From assembly GCF_030490285.1 (NCBI RefSeq), contig NZ_CP129884.1, forward strand, positions 806,001-870,000: a stretch of DNA of 64,000 nucleotides. Direction: 5' to 3'. Positions within the stretch are counted from its first letter, which is position 1; each line of letters opens with the position of its first letter. The notes under the pieces were generated by a model that worked only from the letters and a program-made list of their open reading frames with translations, ran no database searches and was not told the DNA's origin. Source of the DNA: Methylomonas montana. Lineage in GTDB: Bacteria > Pseudomonadota > Gammaproteobacteria > Methylococcales > Methylomonadaceae. Shown piece by piece: positions 10,762 to 20,558 of this stretch. Made by a program: the position numbers and the translations under genes.

Positions 10762-11397
10762 TTACTTGGAAAAACAAATCCCCAAGCCGCCCAAGCCGCA
10801 ATAACCCGATGGGTTTTTCGCCAGATATTGTTGATGATCTTCCTCGGCATAGTAAAAAATCGGCGCGAGGTTGATTTGGGTGGTGATCTCGGCCAAGCCG
10901 GCGGCGCTAAGTTGGGATTGATAGTGTTGCCGGCTGTTGACGGCGGCGCGGAATTGGTCGTCGTCGTAGCAGTAGAGCACCGAGCGGTATTGAGTGCCGA
11001 TGTCGTTGCCTTGGCGCATGCCTTGGGTGGGATTGTGCGATTCCCAAAATACCGCCAACAAGTCCTGATAGGAAACGATGGCAGGATCGAACACCACCAG
11101 CACCACCTCCGCATGACCAGTCAGCCCCGTGCAGATTTCCTGATAAGTGGGGTTGGGCGTATAGCCGCCGGCATAACCGACGGCCGTGCTGAATACACCG
11201 TTTAGCTGCCAGAATTTGCGCTCGGCGCCCCAAAAGCAACCCATGCCGAACACCGCTTGCTGCAGATGTGCGGGAAATGGCGGATGAATAGGGTGGCCGT
11301 TGACCGCATGGATGCGGCCGCTGTCTATCGCCTGTTGGCGGCCGGGCAGGGCCTGTTCGGCGCTGGGCATTGCGGTTTTTTTGGATAGAAAAGACAT
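10762..11397 (-). CDS. msrA: Peptide methionine (S)-S-oxide reductase MsrA
   Basis: Repairs oxidised methionine in proteins using thioredoxin as reductant. The catalytic motif GCFWG is present with the nucleophilic Cys at residue 54, and [18 protein letters not shown] is strongly conserved. The start at [10 protein letters not shown] aligns with the E. coli enzyme, which also has an N-terminal extension before the core; a start five codons earlier is possible. The 211-residue length is normal. It is transcribed away from hslO, another oxidative-stress gene, across a short gap. Confidence 0.95.
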   Translation of the reverse strand: MSFLSKKTAMPSAEQALPGRQQAIDSGRIHAVNGHPIHPPFPAHLQQAVFGMGCFWGAERKFWQLNGVFSTAVGYAGGYTPNPTYQEICTGLTGHAEVVLVVFDPAIVSYQDLLAVFWESHNPTQGMRQGNDIGTQYRSVLYCYDDDQFRAAVNSRQHYQSQLSAAGLAEITTQINLAPIFYYAEEDHQQYLAKNPSGYCGLGGLGICFSK

Positions 11398-11468
11398 AAG
11401 CAAACATCCCATTGATTAGTTAGTGCGGATTATAATCGCCGCTCTGTTTAGAGGAACCAACAAAAATC

Positions 11469-12350
11469 ATGAAACAACAAGATTGTTTACGCCGCTTTAT
11501 TTTCGAAGAGCACGGAGTGCGCGGCGAATGGGTACGATTGCAAGATAGCTGGCAACAAGCCAAGCAGCATCAGCATTTGGTCAACGATGCCGTCGATGCA
11601 CAATTGGGGCAGGCTTTGGCTGCCGTGGTGCTGTTATCCGCCACTATCAAATTCAAGGGGGCGATGATCATGCAGATTCAAGGCGGCGGCGATTTGAAAG
11701 CATTGGTGGCGCAAGCCAGCAACGAACGTAAGATCAGAGGCTTGGTGCGTAGCGAAGCCAGTGTTGCCGGCAGCAATTTGCAAGAAATGATAGGCGAGGG
11801 CGGCCGATTGGTTTTGACGGTGGAGTCCGATAATGCCGACCCTTATCAAGGCATCGTCGGCGTAGAGGCCGAGACACTAGCCGATGTGCTAAAAACCTAT
11901 TTCAGTCAATCCGAACAACTCGACACCCGCTTGTGGTTGTTTGCCAATAAGACCCATGCGGCCGGATTGTTCATCCAGGAATTGCCTAGCGGTAACAAAG
12001 ATAAAGCCGACTGGGAGCGTCTGGAAATACTGGCGAATACCGTGACTCGCGAAGAGCTGCTGAGTCTGGATTGCGAAGACTTGCTGCATCGCTTGTTCCA
12101 TCAAGAGAAGGTCAGGATTTACGAACCGGAAGCGGTGGAATTTAAATGCAATTGCTCGCGGCAAAAAATCGGCGGCACTTTAGTGGCTTTAGGACGGTCG
12201 GAATTAGAGGCCGTTTTGCGGGAGCGCGACGATATCGAGGTTGATTGCCAATTTTGCGGCGCCCAATACCATTTCGACAAGATCGACGTGGAGAACCTGC
12301 TGACCAATCCGGCCGCCGAAAACAACAACGGCTCGCCAACCCGACATTGA
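11469..12350 (+). CDS. hslO: Redox-regulated chaperonin Hsp33
   Basis: Cytoplasmic holdase chaperone switched on by oxidation. The 293-residue length is normal. The C-terminal zinc-binding redox switch is intact: CNC in FKCNCSRQK and, about 30 residues later, CQFC in DCQFCGAQY. It is divergent from msrA and followed after 8 bp by a small exported-protein gene, so these two may be co-transcribed. Confidence 0.95.
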   Translation: MKQQDCLRRFIFEEHGVRGEWVRLQDSWQQAKQHQHLVNDAVDAQLGQALAAVVLLSATIKFKGAMIMQIQGGGDLKALVAQASNERKIRGLVRSEASVAGSNLQEMIGEGGRLVLTVESDNADPYQGIVGVEAETLADVLKTYFSQSEQLDTRLWLFANKTHAAGLFIQELPSGNKDKADWERLEILANTVTREELLSLDCEDLLHRLFHQEKVRIYEPEAVEFKCNCSRQKIGGTLVALGRSELEAVLRERDDIEVDCQFCGAQYHFDKIDVENLLTNPAAENNNGSPTRH

Positions 12351-12358
12351 GGAGTGCC

Positions 12359-13132
12359 ATGAATAATCTGAACCGCTTTTTTCGCCTGTTTTTGGCGTTT
12401 GCTTTACTCCTTAGTCAAACCGGCTGTTTGCATTGGTTGCATGCCTACCAGACCTATTTGCAGATGGACGAATTCGACCACTATTTTGCAGTCACTTCCA
12501 AGGACGATTTCACCGTGCATTTCAAGCAGCCCAAGCTGTTCAGCGAAGATTTTGTCGCCTTGGCCAAGCTGCATGCCAGCAGCGAGGAAAACACCGGCGA
12601 CGGCAAAAAATGGCGTTATTGGTTTCGCAAGATCGATAAGGACAGCAAGCGAGTCGAGCCGGAAATCAGTTTTTATCTGCAGTTGGCGTTTAATAAGGAA
12701 GACAAAATCACCGACTGGACTTTTTCCAATCTGTTTTTGCAAATCGCGCCGCCGGAGTTTTTGGAAGCCTCATTCCGTTCCTTGGGTGGTGCGGAAATCA
12801 ACGAAGAAAAGAAACAGCTGAGAGCCAAGGCCGACCAATTGGAAAAGATCGCCGCGATATTGCCGAAAAAAGCCACGGTGATTAAACAGCTGGGCGAGCC
12901 TTTGGAAATCACGCAAGAAGAGAAACAGGAAGTTTATCTGTACCATTTCCGACTCGATGCCAAGGAGATCGAGGAAGGTTACGAAGACAGAGCCTTGAGT
13001 GAAGTCAGGCTGATGTTCGACAAAGAAACCACGGAAATGGTGAAAATGTCCGGACGCTTCGCCGGCCTGAAAATCTCGATCAATTACCGCGATTATCAGG
13101 ACGAAGAACAAAAAAAAGTAGCGGGCTTGTAA
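12359..13132 (+). CDS. Exported hypothetical protein, possible lipoprotein
   Basis: A 257-residue protein of unknown function. The start at MNNLNRFFRLF has GAGGAG just upstream and gives a hydrophobic signal sequence; the longer open frame overlaps hslO out of frame. The signal ends in LLSQTGC, which resembles a lipobox but has Gln at -3, so lipidation is uncertain. The rest is charged, with a Lys/Glu-rich helical stretch near 140-200, and has no motif I recognise. It ends opposite pgk with a shared hairpin between them. Confidence 0.75.
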   Translation: MNNLNRFFRLFLAFALLLSQTGCLHWLHAYQTYLQMDEFDHYFAVTSKDDFTVHFKQPKLFSEDFVALAKLHASSEENTGDGKKWRYWFRKIDKDSKRVEPEISFYLQLAFNKEDKITDWTFSNLFLQIAPPEFLEASFRSLGGAEINEEKKQLRAKADQLEKIAAILPKKATVIKQLGEPLEITQEEKQEVYLYHFRLDAKEIEEGYEDRALSEVRLMFDKETTEMVKMSGRFAGLKISINYRDYQDEEQKKVAGL

Positions 13133-13144
13133 GCCAGACGGAGT

Positions 13145-13166
13145 AGGCGGCTCGAACGAGCCGCCT
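13145..13166. terminator. Hairpin between convergent genes
   Basis: A perfect inverted repeat, AGGCGGCTCG/CGAGCCGCCT around AA, lies between the convergent ends of the exported-protein gene and pgk. It could terminate both, though neither side has a strong T-run. Confidence 0.55.
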
Positions 13167-13176
13167 TGGCATGGGC

Positions 13177-14349
13177 TTAAGCCCGTGTTTGCAGAATCGC
13201 TACTGCCGGCAATTCCTTACCTTCCAGGAATTCCAGGAAAGCGCCGCCGCCGGTTGAGGTGTAAGAGACTTTATCGGCGATGCCGTATTTGTCGATCGCC
13301 GCCAATGTGTCGCCGCCGCCCGCGATCGAGAAGGCCGGGCTTTCGGCAATCGCCATCGACATGGCTTTGGTGCCTTCGCCGAATTGGTCGATTTCAAATA
13401 CGCCGACCGGACCGTTCCAGACGATGGTGCCGGCGGTTTTCAGGATCTCCGCGTATTGCTTGGCGGTTTCAGGTCCAATGTCCAGGATCAGATCGTCCGC
13501 TTCCACATCGGCGACGTTTTTCACGGTGGCCGCGGCGGTTTCGGAGAATTCTTTCGCGCAAACTACATCGACTGGCACCGGAATGTCCGCGCCGCGTTCC
13601 TTGGCGGAGGCCATCAGCCGTTTGGCTTCGTCGAGCAGATCGGCTTCGTACAAGGATTTGCCGACCGGGTAACCCGCTGCGGCGATGAACGTGTTGGCAA
13701 TCCCGCCGCCGACGATCAATTGATCCACTTTAGTGGACAAGGATTCCAGCACAGTCAATTTGGTAGACACTTTGGAGCCACCGACAATCGCGACCAAGGG
13801 GCGGGCAGGGGTTTCCAGCGCTTTGCCCAGCGCATCCAGTTCGGCTGCCAGCAGTGGGCCGGCGCAAGCCACCTCGGCGTGCTCGGCAACCGCATGCGTC
13901 GAAGCTTCGGCGCGGTGCGCGGTACCGAACGCGTCCATGACGAAAATGTCGCACAGCGCGGCCATTTTTTGGCCCAGCTCTGCGCTGTTTTTCTTCTCGC
14001 CTTTATTGAAACGGACGTTTTCGCACAACACGACTTCGCCGCGTTTCACTTCCACGCCGTCCAGCCAGTCTTTAACCAAACGTACAGGTTGACCCAGCAG
14101 TTGCGAGAAGCGCTCGGCGACTGGTTTCAGGCTGGAGGCTTCGTCGTATTCGCCTTCGGTGGGGCGGCCCAAATGGGACATCAGAATCACCGCTGCGCCG
14201 CCGGCCAGAGCCGCTTCCACGGTCGGGACGCTGGCTTGGATGCGTAAATCGCTGGTGACTTTACCGTCCTTGACCGGCACGTTCAAATCCTGGCGAATCA
14301 GCACGCGCTTGCCGGCTAAATCCAGATCGACCATTCGTTTGATAGACAT
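13177..14349 (-). CDS. pgk: Phosphoglycerate kinase Pgk
   Basis: Interconverts 1,3-bisphosphoglycerate and 3-phosphoglycerate with ADP/ATP in glycolysis and gluconeogenesis. The 390-residue length is normal. The substrate-binding start [13 protein letters not shown], the basic patch [13 protein letters not shown], the hinge VGGGIANTF and the nucleotide-binding [13 protein letters not shown] near the C-terminus are all present. An AAAGGAGAA ribosome-binding site precedes the ATG. It stands alone here, without the gap, fba or pyk neighbours seen in many relatives. Confidence 0.97.
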   Translation of the reverse strand: MSIKRMVDLDLAGKRVLIRQDLNVPVKDGKVTSDLRIQASVPTVEAALAGGAAVILMSHLGRPTEGEYDEASSLKPVAERFSQLLGQPVRLVKDWLDGVEVKRGEVVLCENVRFNKGEKKNSAELGQKMAALCDIFVMDAFGTAHRAEASTHAVAEHAEVACAGPLLAAELDALGKALETPARPLVAIVGGSKVSTKLTVLESLSTKVDQLIVGGGIANTFIAAAGYPVGKSLYEADLLDEAKRLMASAKERGADIPVPVDVVCAKEFSETAAATVKNVADVEADDLILDIGPETAKQYAEILKTAGTIVWNGPVGVFEIDQFGEGTKAMSMAIAESPAFSIAGGGDTLAAIDKYGIADKVSYTSTGGGAFLEFLEGKELPAVAILQTRA

Positions 14350-14485
14350 AAGTTCTCCTTTGGTTGAAATAGTGAAAATATTATAAAGTGTAACCGCTGC
14401 CGCAACCCGAATTAAAAAATAGTAAATTAGTCAGGCGCTTGGGCTATATTTGCTATCCATTGCTTAAACTCTCGCCGGCGGACTT

Positions 14486-16255
14486 ATGTTCAAGTCGTTT
14501 ATTTTTACGGTTTTCTGCGCGCTGACGCTGTTCGCCGACATGGCGTGGTGTCAGTCCGCGCCGCCCGCTGCCGCAAATGCCGACGAGATCCAGGTGTTGA
14601 TCGATGTCTCTGGCAGCATGAAACAGAACGATCCGGATAATCTGCGTATCGAGGCCAGCCGTTTGCTGATCGATTTGTTGCCGGACCATGCCAGGGCGGC
14701 GATTTGGCTGTTTGCCGAAAAAACCGCCGTATTGACCGCCAGCGACGCTGTCGATCAGGCCTGGAAGCAGCGGGCCGTCAAAGCCACCGCCAATATTCAC
14801 TCCCGCGGATTGTATACCCATATCGAAGATGCGCTACAGACCGTGTTGAGCCAGGGTTTTACCGGCAACGGCAATAAGCATCTGATTTTATTGACCGACG
14901 GCTTTGTGGATATTTCCAAGGACATCATGGAAAGCGCCGATTCCAGGGAACGCATTCTCAGCGAACTGATTTCGAAGCTTCGCCAACAAAATATCCAGGT
15001 GCAAACCGTGGCCTTATCCGATCAGGCCGATAAGGAATTGTTGGAAAAATTGGCGTTCGAGACCGGCGGTTGGGCGGAAACCGCACGGTCCGCCGAGCAG
15101 TTGCAACGGCTGTTTTTGAAGATGGCCCAAAAAGCCGCGCCGAAAGACACGCTGCCGTTAACCGACAATCAATTCAGCGTCGACAGCGGAATTCATGAGT
15201 TTTCGGTATTGGTGTTCAAAAAACCGCACGCCGCGCCGACGCAATTGTTGGCGCCGGACGGTAAAAAGCTCAGTAAACAAAGCCTGGGTGCCAATGTCTC
15301 CTGGCTGGAAAGCCAGGCTTACGATCTGATTACCGTCAAACAGCCCTTGATCGGCGAATGGCGTTTGATCGCGGAAGCCGATCCCGACAATCAGGTGATG
15401 ATCGTCACCGATCTGAAGCTGCAACTCAGTGAAATTCCCAATTTTGTCGGCGAGGGCGAGTCTGTCGAGATCAAGGCGCATTTTACCGATCAGGATAAAC
15501 TGATCAGCCGCGCCGATTTTCTAAGTATGTTGGACTTGCAGCTCAGCCAAGATCAGCTAGCGCCGGTCAAAATGCCGGGCTTGTCCGCGGAGCCGGGTTT
15601 TTACGGGCTTAGCGTCGGCCATTTGAGTTTGGGTAAACACCTGCTCAGAATCGTCGCCGACGGCAAGACTTTCAAGCGGGAAATCGTCGCTGAAATCCAA
15701 GTGGTCGCCACGCCTATCGTGGTCGAAAAACAGGTCGATACGGCGCAGCGGCAAGTGAGTTTCAAGTTGATACCGGATTTAGCGCTGCTCGACCCGGCCG
15801 GTATGGTGGTGAACGCGGTGATCAATCAGGCCGGGCAGGAGCCTAGGATGCTGGCCGCAACCGAAAAAGACGGCGTCTGGACTTTGGATTTGGCGGGCTT
15901 GCCGCCAGCGGCCACCACTCAGGTCAATTTTAACGTGATGGCCAAAGACCGTAATGGCAAGCCGCTGGAGCCGGCCATTCAGCCCTTGACGATCGATGAC
16001 AGTTGGTTCCAGACCCATGCTGCTGAACCAGAGCATACGCCAAAATCCGAAACCGATTCGCCGGCTGAGTCAACCGGAGCTGCCGGACCGGGACACGAGC
16101 AGTCGCCGGCCGTGCATGAAATTAATTGGCTATTGGTCGGCGCTATTTTGTTGGCGATTAACTTGGTGTTAGCCGTCGGCGGATTTTTTATCCATCGTTT
16201 AGTCAAGCAAAACCAAAACCAACAACATCAGCAATTACTGGAGAGATTGTCATGA
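14486..16255 (+). CDS. Membrane-anchored von Willebrand factor A domain protein
   Basis: A 589-residue exported protein. An N-terminal signal peptide (about 1-23) is followed by a vWA domain with the metal-ion-dependent adhesion motif DVSGSMK, and LLTDGFVD supplies the later metal-ligand region. The middle (about 220-500) looks like beta-sandwich repeats. A Pro/Ser/Glu-rich linker leads to one transmembrane helix (about 550-573, LLVGAILLAINLVLAVGG) and a short Gln-rich cytoplasmic tail. The layout matches the TIGR03503-type vWA family, whose role is unknown. It overlaps the next gene by 4 bp (ATGA) and heads a three-gene membrane operon. Confidence 0.85.
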   Translation: MFKSFIFTVFCALTLFADMAWCQSAPPAAANADEIQVLIDVSGSMKQNDPDNLRIEASRLLIDLLPDHARAAIWLFAEKTAVLTASDAVDQAWKQRAVKATANIHSRGLYTHIEDALQTVLSQGFTGNGNKHLILLTDGFVDISKDIMESADSRERILSELISKLRQQNIQVQTVALSDQADKELLEKLAFETGGWAETARSAEQLQRLFLKMAQKAAPKDTLPLTDNQFSVDSGIHEFSVLVFKKPHAAPTQLLAPDGKKLSKQSLGANVSWLESQAYDLITVKQPLIGEWRLIAEADPDNQVMIVTDLKLQLSEIPNFVGEGESVEIKAHFTDQDKLISRADFLSMLDLQLSQDQLAPVKMPGLSAEPGFYGLSVGHLSLGKHLLRIVADGKTFKREIVAEIQVVATPIVVEKQVDTAQRQVSFKLIPDLALLDPAGMVVNAVINQAGQEPRMLAATEKDGVWTLDLAGLPPAATTQVNFNVMAKDRNGKPLEPAIQPLTIDDSWFQTHAAEPEHTPKSETDSPAESTGAAGPGHEQSPAVHEINWLLVGAILLAINLVLAVGGFFIHRLVKQNQNQQHQQLLERLS

Positions 16256-16887
16256 CACCGTTTGATCCCGTGGTGGTGATATTGGCGATGGAGGCCCTGG
16301 CGGTTTTCACGTTGCTCGGCGTTGTGTTGTTTTTCATCGCCAGAAACAGGCGCGGTAGGGAAATAGCCGAAATCGATCGTTTCATCAGCGAGCTGGAGGA
16401 GCAAACGTTCGTCAAAAATCGCTGGCTGGAACAATTCCTGGGCGAGAATTGCAGCATGTCGCCCGCCGATATTGAGTCCTTGTTGCAGGACGTCAACGCC
16501 TCGGAGCGGGCTTTGTTTCAAGACGTGATTCGGTTGTTTTTAAAGCGGGAATTGGCCTTGTTGAATGAGATCGGGCAGCGTATCGGCGAGCTGACCGAGC
16601 CTTATCAGAATTTGTTGGCCAATCATGGCGGCGGTTCTCCCGCCGCTACGGCCGACGGTGCGCAGCCGCCTAATAAACAGGCCGGATTGGAGCGGATCAA
16701 CCAGCAATTGGTGCGACAACTGGATACGGCCATGAAAACCATCGATGAAATGTCGGCGGAATACACGCGGGTGTTCAGCGGCAATCAAACGGCGTTGGAG
16801 CTGGAAAATAGCAGTAAAAAAATGTTGCAGATTTTCCACGACGCGGAGCGTGGTGTTCGCGAGAGTGTTTCGCAAGCCGAGCAATAA
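16252..16887 (+). CDS. Single-pass membrane protein with coiled coil, unknown function
   Basis: A 211-residue protein with one N-terminal transmembrane helix (about 7-29) and a long, charged, mostly helical cytoplasmic part with coiled-coil character, ending in an alanine/glutamate-rich tail. Its start overlaps the vWA gene stop (ATGA), and the next gene begins 2 bp after its own stop. I do not recognise the family. Tight coupling suggests that it works with the vWA protein at the inner membrane. Confidence 0.75.
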   Translation: MTPFDPVVVILAMEALAVFTLLGVVLFFIARNRRGREIAEIDRFISELEEQTFVKNRWLEQFLGENCSMSPADIESLLQDVNASERALFQDVIRLFLKRELALLNEIGQRIGELTEPYQNLLANHGGGSPAATADGAQPPNKQAGLERINQQLVRQLDTAMKTIDEMSAEYTRVFSGNQTALELENSSKKMLQIFHDAERGVRESVSQAEQ

Positions 16888-16889
16888 CC

Positions 16890-17360
16890 ATGAGTCAGCC
16901 GTTGTTAATCCTGATCCTGAGCGAAGCGCTGGCAGCCTTGTTGATAATATTGCTGGTGTTGCTGGGTTTCCGCTGGCGTGATAAACGCCGCCGGCAAGCC
17001 GAGCTGGAGCAATTGCTCGACGACATCATCGGCAGGCAAGCGCTGCGTAGCGACCGCTTGGCCTTGTTGCTGGGCGATAAATACCGGCTTGACGGCCCGG
17101 CGGCGCAGGCGTTGGCGGAAAGCCTGATTCTTGCCGAAAAGCAGTTTTTATATTCGTTCGTCCAACAGCAAATGCGGCAGGCGGTCAGTGGTTTATACGA
17201 AAATCTGTGCGGCTTGTTGGATAGTTATCTCGATAGCATGCCGCGTTTCGAGGCCAAAGCCGTCGAAACGTGGGCGCTTGAAGCGGATGCAGACACGTCG
17301 CCACCCGCCGGAAAGGACGCTGAGAATGTGCCGCCGGATTGGGGCGATGTATTTGACTAA
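16890..17360 (+). CDS. Small single-pass membrane protein, unknown function
   Basis: A 156-residue protein with an N-terminal transmembrane helix (about 5-25, LILSEALAALLIILLVLLGF), then a basic RDKRRR stop-transfer stretch and a helical cytoplasmic domain. Its shape mirrors the preceding 211-residue protein: short periplasmic start, one helix, charged helical body. It is the last gene of the vWA operon and converges with glgX, leaving 19 bp between stops. No family assigned. Confidence 0.72.
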   Translation: MSQPLLILILSEALAALLIILLVLLGFRWRDKRRRQAELEQLLDDIIGRQALRSDRLALLLGDKYRLDGPAAQALAESLILAEKQFLYSFVQQQMRQAVSGLYENLCGLLDSYLDSMPRFEAKAVETWALEADADTSPPAGKDAENVPPDWGDVFD

Positions 17361-17379
17361 TCCTGCTACGGTAGCCGAA

Positions 17380-19593
17380 CTAGGGGTGTTGCGAAATCCC
17401 CTGGTTGTCTAAAGCCGGCTGATCGAGCAACTTGATGCCGGTCAACTTGCTGAAAAAGTGCGCCGATCTTTTGGATACGCTGTCGCCGCTATCGATTTTA
17501 TCTTGGCTGATGTTCTCGAAAACCACCACCGAGTGCGATTCCACCAGATAACGGTATTTACCCAGCGGTTTTTGTTCGGCCGGATCCACAATGTCGTGCG
17601 GCGATTCCTGCGCAGTATCCACCGCCAGACACCAGATTTTGCCGTCGATGTACGGCAAATGCATGTTGTGCCGGGTATCGGACATGTTCAGTATGACATG
17701 CAGGTCCGCTTCGTCTTTTGCCAGGGCCGCCAAGGTGAAGGCCAAGACGCGGTTAGTCGAGTCGTCCCAGTGCGGCGGTTGATCGACCTCCAGACCATGC
17801 CAGGTAATATCCGCCATGTCCTTGCCTTCCATTTGCCGGCCGGTCAAAAAGTTGCGGCGCATCAAGGCCGGATGGCGTTTGCGCAAGCGGATCATATGCT
17901 GCACAAAATGCAGCATGTCGGCATTTTCCTTGGCTTTATCCCAATTTAACCAGCTTAATTCGTTGTCTTGGCAGTAACAGTTGTTATTGCCTTGCTGCGT
18001 GTGCAGAAATTCGTCGCCGGCCAGCAGCATCGGTACGCCGTGACTGAGCAACAGGATGGCGAAGGCGTTTTTGACCTGTTTGTGGCGCAAGGCCTGGATG
18101 GCCGGGTTACGGCTTGGGCCCTCCACGCCACAATTGCTGCTGAGATTGTTGCTACAGCCGTCGCGATTGCTTTCGCCATTGGCGGCGTTGTGTTTTTCGC
18201 TGTAGCTGAATAAATCGTTCAGGGTGAAACCGTCGTGGCAGGTGACGAAATTAATGCCGCTGATCGGCAGCCGATGCTGGTGTTGGTATAAATCGCTGCT
18301 GCCGCAGATGCGGGTGGCCACTTCGCTGATAATACCGGTGTCGCCACGCACGAAACGGCGAATCACGTCACGGTAGCGGCCGTTCCATTCGCCCCAGCGG
18401 TAGCCCGGAAAGTTACCGACCTGATATAAGCCGGAGGCGTCCCAGGCTTCGGCGATTAGCTTGGTTCTGGCCAACTGCTCGGACAATTCTATGCCCCATA
18501 CCAGAGGCGGGTCCTGCAACACGCTGCCATCTTCGCCACGCGCCAGCGCGCTGGCCAGGTCGAAGCGGAAACCGTCGACGTGCATTTCCCGTACCCAGTA
18601 TTCCAGGCAACTGATGATGAAATTGGTCACCAGCGGGTGGTTGGCGTTGACGGTATTGCCGCAACCGGTATAGTCGTGAAATATCCGTTTGTCCTGTTTG
18701 TCGGTCAAATAAAAACTATTGCCGGTAATGCCCTTGAAGTTAATCACCGGGCCGTCGGAGCCGGCTTCCGAGGTGTGATTGAACACGACATCCATGATCA
18801 CGCCGATACCTGCCTTGTGCATGGCTTTGACCAAGTCGCGGAATTCGCGGATATGGGTGCCTTGCTCGGGTGTCACGCAATAGCCGGGATGCGGGCTGAA
18901 GAAGCTGTGGGTGCTGTAGCCCCAATAGTTGCTCAAGCCCAAGTCGGCAGTATGTGGCGGCACATCTTGCGCGTCGAAGGCCATCACCGGCAATAGCTCC
19001 ACGTGCGTGATACCGAGTTTTTTTAGGTAAGGTATTTTTTCGATCAGACCGATAAACGTGCCGGGGTGTTTGACCTTAGCCGAAGGATGGCGGGTAAAAC
19101 CACCGACGTGCAATTCGTAAATGATGGCTTTTTCGCTTCTGATGGCCAGCGGCGTGTCGCTTTCCCAGTCGTAACGGTCATCGACCACCACCGCGCGCAT
19201 GGCATGCTGGCTGTTGTCGCCGGGTTTGCAGGCGGCGACGCGATCCCAGAGGGCATCGCTGACGGCGCGTGCCCAAGGATCTAACAGCAGCTTTTCGCTG
19301 TCGAAACGCAGGCCGGACTCCTTGGTTTGTCCGGAGGGGCCGTCTATGCGCCAAGCATACCAAGTGCCGGCCGGCAGTTCCTCAACGAACACATGCCAAG
19401 AGAAAAACGTGTGATTTTTATCTTTTTTTAACGGGATGACTTGTAGCGGTTTTTCGCTATCGGCGCTGGAGAATAAGAGTAGTTCTACATGAGTGGCATG
19501 CCGGCTGGAAATGGAAAAATTGACGCCGCCCTCGCTGACCTTAGCCCCGTGCGGATAGGGACTCCCTGACTTTAAACCGAATTGTTTGTGCAT
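17380..19593 (-). CDS. glgX: Glycogen debranching enzyme GlgX
   Basis: Isoamylase-type GH13 enzyme that cuts alpha-1,6 branches of glycogen, mostly after phosphorylase trimming. I use the start MHKQFGLKSGSPYPHGAKV at 19,593 (737 residues), because homology to GlgX/TreX begins here; the open frame runs 64 codons further but that part is low-complexity and arginine-rich. An N-terminal CBM48 domain (about 15-110) precedes the barrel. Catalytic residues are in DGFRFDLASALARG (nucleophile), IAEAWDASGLY (acid/base) and FVTCHDGFTLND. It is divergent from the DUF4912-GH57 operon. Confidence 0.93.
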   Translation of the reverse strand: MHKQFGLKSGSPYPHGAKVSEGGVNFSISSRHATHVELLLFSSADSEKPLQVIPLKKDKNHTFFSWHVFVEELPAGTWYAWRIDGPSGQTKESGLRFDSEKLLLDPWARAVSDALWDRVAACKPGDNSQHAMRAVVVDDRYDWESDTPLAIRSEKAIIYELHVGGFTRHPSAKVKHPGTFIGLIEKIPYLKKLGITHVELLPVMAFDAQDVPPHTADLGLSNYWGYSTHSFFSPHPGYCVTPEQGTHIREFRDLVKAMHKAGIGVIMDVVFNHTSEAGSDGPVINFKGITGNSFYLTDKQDKRIFHDYTGCGNTVNANHPLVTNFIISCLEYWVREMHVDGFRFDLASALARGEDGSVLQDPPLVWGIELSEQLARTKLIAEAWDASGLYQVGNFPGYRWGEWNGRYRDVIRRFVRGDTGIISEVATRICGSSDLYQHQHRLPISGINFVTCHDGFTLNDLFSYSEKHNAANGESNRDGCSNNLSSNCGVEGPSRNPAIQALRHKQVKNAFAILLLSHGVPMLLAGDEFLHTQQGNNNCYCQDNELSWLNWDKAKENADMLHFVQHMIRLRKRHPALMRRNFLTGRQMEGKDMADITWHGLEVDQPPHWDDSTNRVLAFTLAALAKDEADLHVILNMSDTRHNMHLPYIDGKIWCLAVDTAQESPHDIVDPAEQKPLGKYRYLVESHSVVVFENISQDKIDSGDSVSKRSAHFFSKLTGIKLLDQPALDNQGISQHP

Positions 19594-19766
19594 GCCCGTG
19601 ACCGGAAAACTCTGAATGGCCCTGATTTTACTGCAAACAAGGGCCACAGGCCTATGTCTTGCGTAAATAATCGACAACGGGTAGAGTCTACGAAGCCTGA
19701 CCGCCGAGACGGCGCGCCCCGTTGGCGCCAGGATAAAACTCAGACCCCGACTCTTTAACATAGCTA

Positions 19767-20558
19767 ATGGCCCCTTCGCAGTCACAGTCTCAAGCCCGTA
19801 TGCAGCTCTCGGCAGACGAAATGCGGGATATTAGCCTGGAGATTAGCCGCGATTTCGCGCCGCGCAGGTTTAGAGCAGGCGTTGGCCGAATCGCCACGCC
19901 GGTATTTTCCCCGCAAGAACTGCTTGGCATCAGTCAACAAATCAGCCGGGAATTTGCGCCGCGCGCCGATGCCGTTCGGCCGGGCAGTCTATTAGCCAAG
20001 CCTTTAAATACTGTTCGCCCAGAGTCTGTCGAGGGGCTTGCATTGTCGGGCGCCGATAAACTCAGCCCGAACGCTGAGCCCGTGAGGCTTGGGACCGGTT
20101 TGATAGTGGCTTTGCCGGTCGATCCGCTGCATTTACATGTATATTGGCAACTTGATGAGCAAGCATCCACGCCCTCCATACCGGCGGATTCTGTCGATTA
20201 TGCCTCGCCGTTAACCTTGAGAGTTTTTTGTCAAGCGGAGCCGGTGGCGGCGGATACCCGAAACTTCGCTCCAACTTGGTTCGATGTGCCGGTCGACGGC
20301 GAGAGCAGTCAACAGCAAATAGTGTTGCCGGCTAGTCATGAGGGCACCGCCGGCGGTTATCAGGTAGCAATTGGTCGGCTGGATGAGCGGCAGCAATTCA
20401 CCGCGCTCGCTTATTCGAATACGGCTGTCACCGCGCCGCAGCCCATTGCCGTCAGCGAAAGGCTGTCGCCGGCCATGGCGCAGTTTATAATATTGCCATC
20501 CCAAGCGTCTTCCACGCTTGCCGCCAACGCTTGCCGCCAACAAAACCATTCGACCTGA
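19767..20558 (+). CDS. DUF4912-like protein with an in-frame repeat insertion
   Basis: A 263-residue protein. The N-terminus carries two copies of a short unit (LSADEMRDISLEISRDFAPR and FSPQELLGISQQISREFAPR), about 40 residues apart. Residues about 110-235 resemble DUF4912, with the characteristic LIVALPVDPLHLHVYWQLDE, a domain often found beside GH57 enzymes. Residues about 82-104 come from a dispersed palindromic DNA repeat that has entered the gene in frame. Its TGA overlaps the ATG of the GH57 branching enzyme, so the two are translationally coupled and likely act together. The function is unknown. Confidence 0.75.
   Translation: MAPSQSQSQARMQLSADEMRDISLEISRDFAPRRFRAGVGRIATPVFSPQELLGISQQISREFAPRADAVRPGSLLAKPLNTVRPESVEGLALSGADKLSPNAEPVRLGTGLIVALPVDPLHLHVYWQLDEQASTPSIPADSVDYASPLTLRVFCQAEPVAADTRNFAPTWFDVPVDGESSQQQIVLPASHEGTAGGYQVAIGRLDERQQFTALAYSNTAVTAPQPIAVSERLSPAMAQFIILPSQASSTLAANACRQQNHST
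20011..20074. repeat. Dispersed palindromic repeat inside a coding sequence
   Basis: Two imperfect inverted arms, GTTCGCCCAGAGTCTGTCGA and GATAAACTCAGCCCGAACGC, match the style of the TTCGACAGGCTCAGGGCGAACG-type repeats scattered through many proteobacterial genomes. Those normally lie between genes. Here the unit keeps the reading frame and is translated as VRPESVEGLALSG and DKLSPNAEP. Confidence 0.65.

Noticed and set aside
13384-14247. 287-codon open frame opposite pgk
   Set aside because: It is antisense to a clear pgk gene, and its sequence has no family features; it is a codon-bias shadow.
19594-19785. 64-codon N-terminal extension of GlgX
   Set aside because: Homology to GlgX starts at 19,593; the extension is arginine-rich, overlaps the divergent gene and has no ribosome-binding site.
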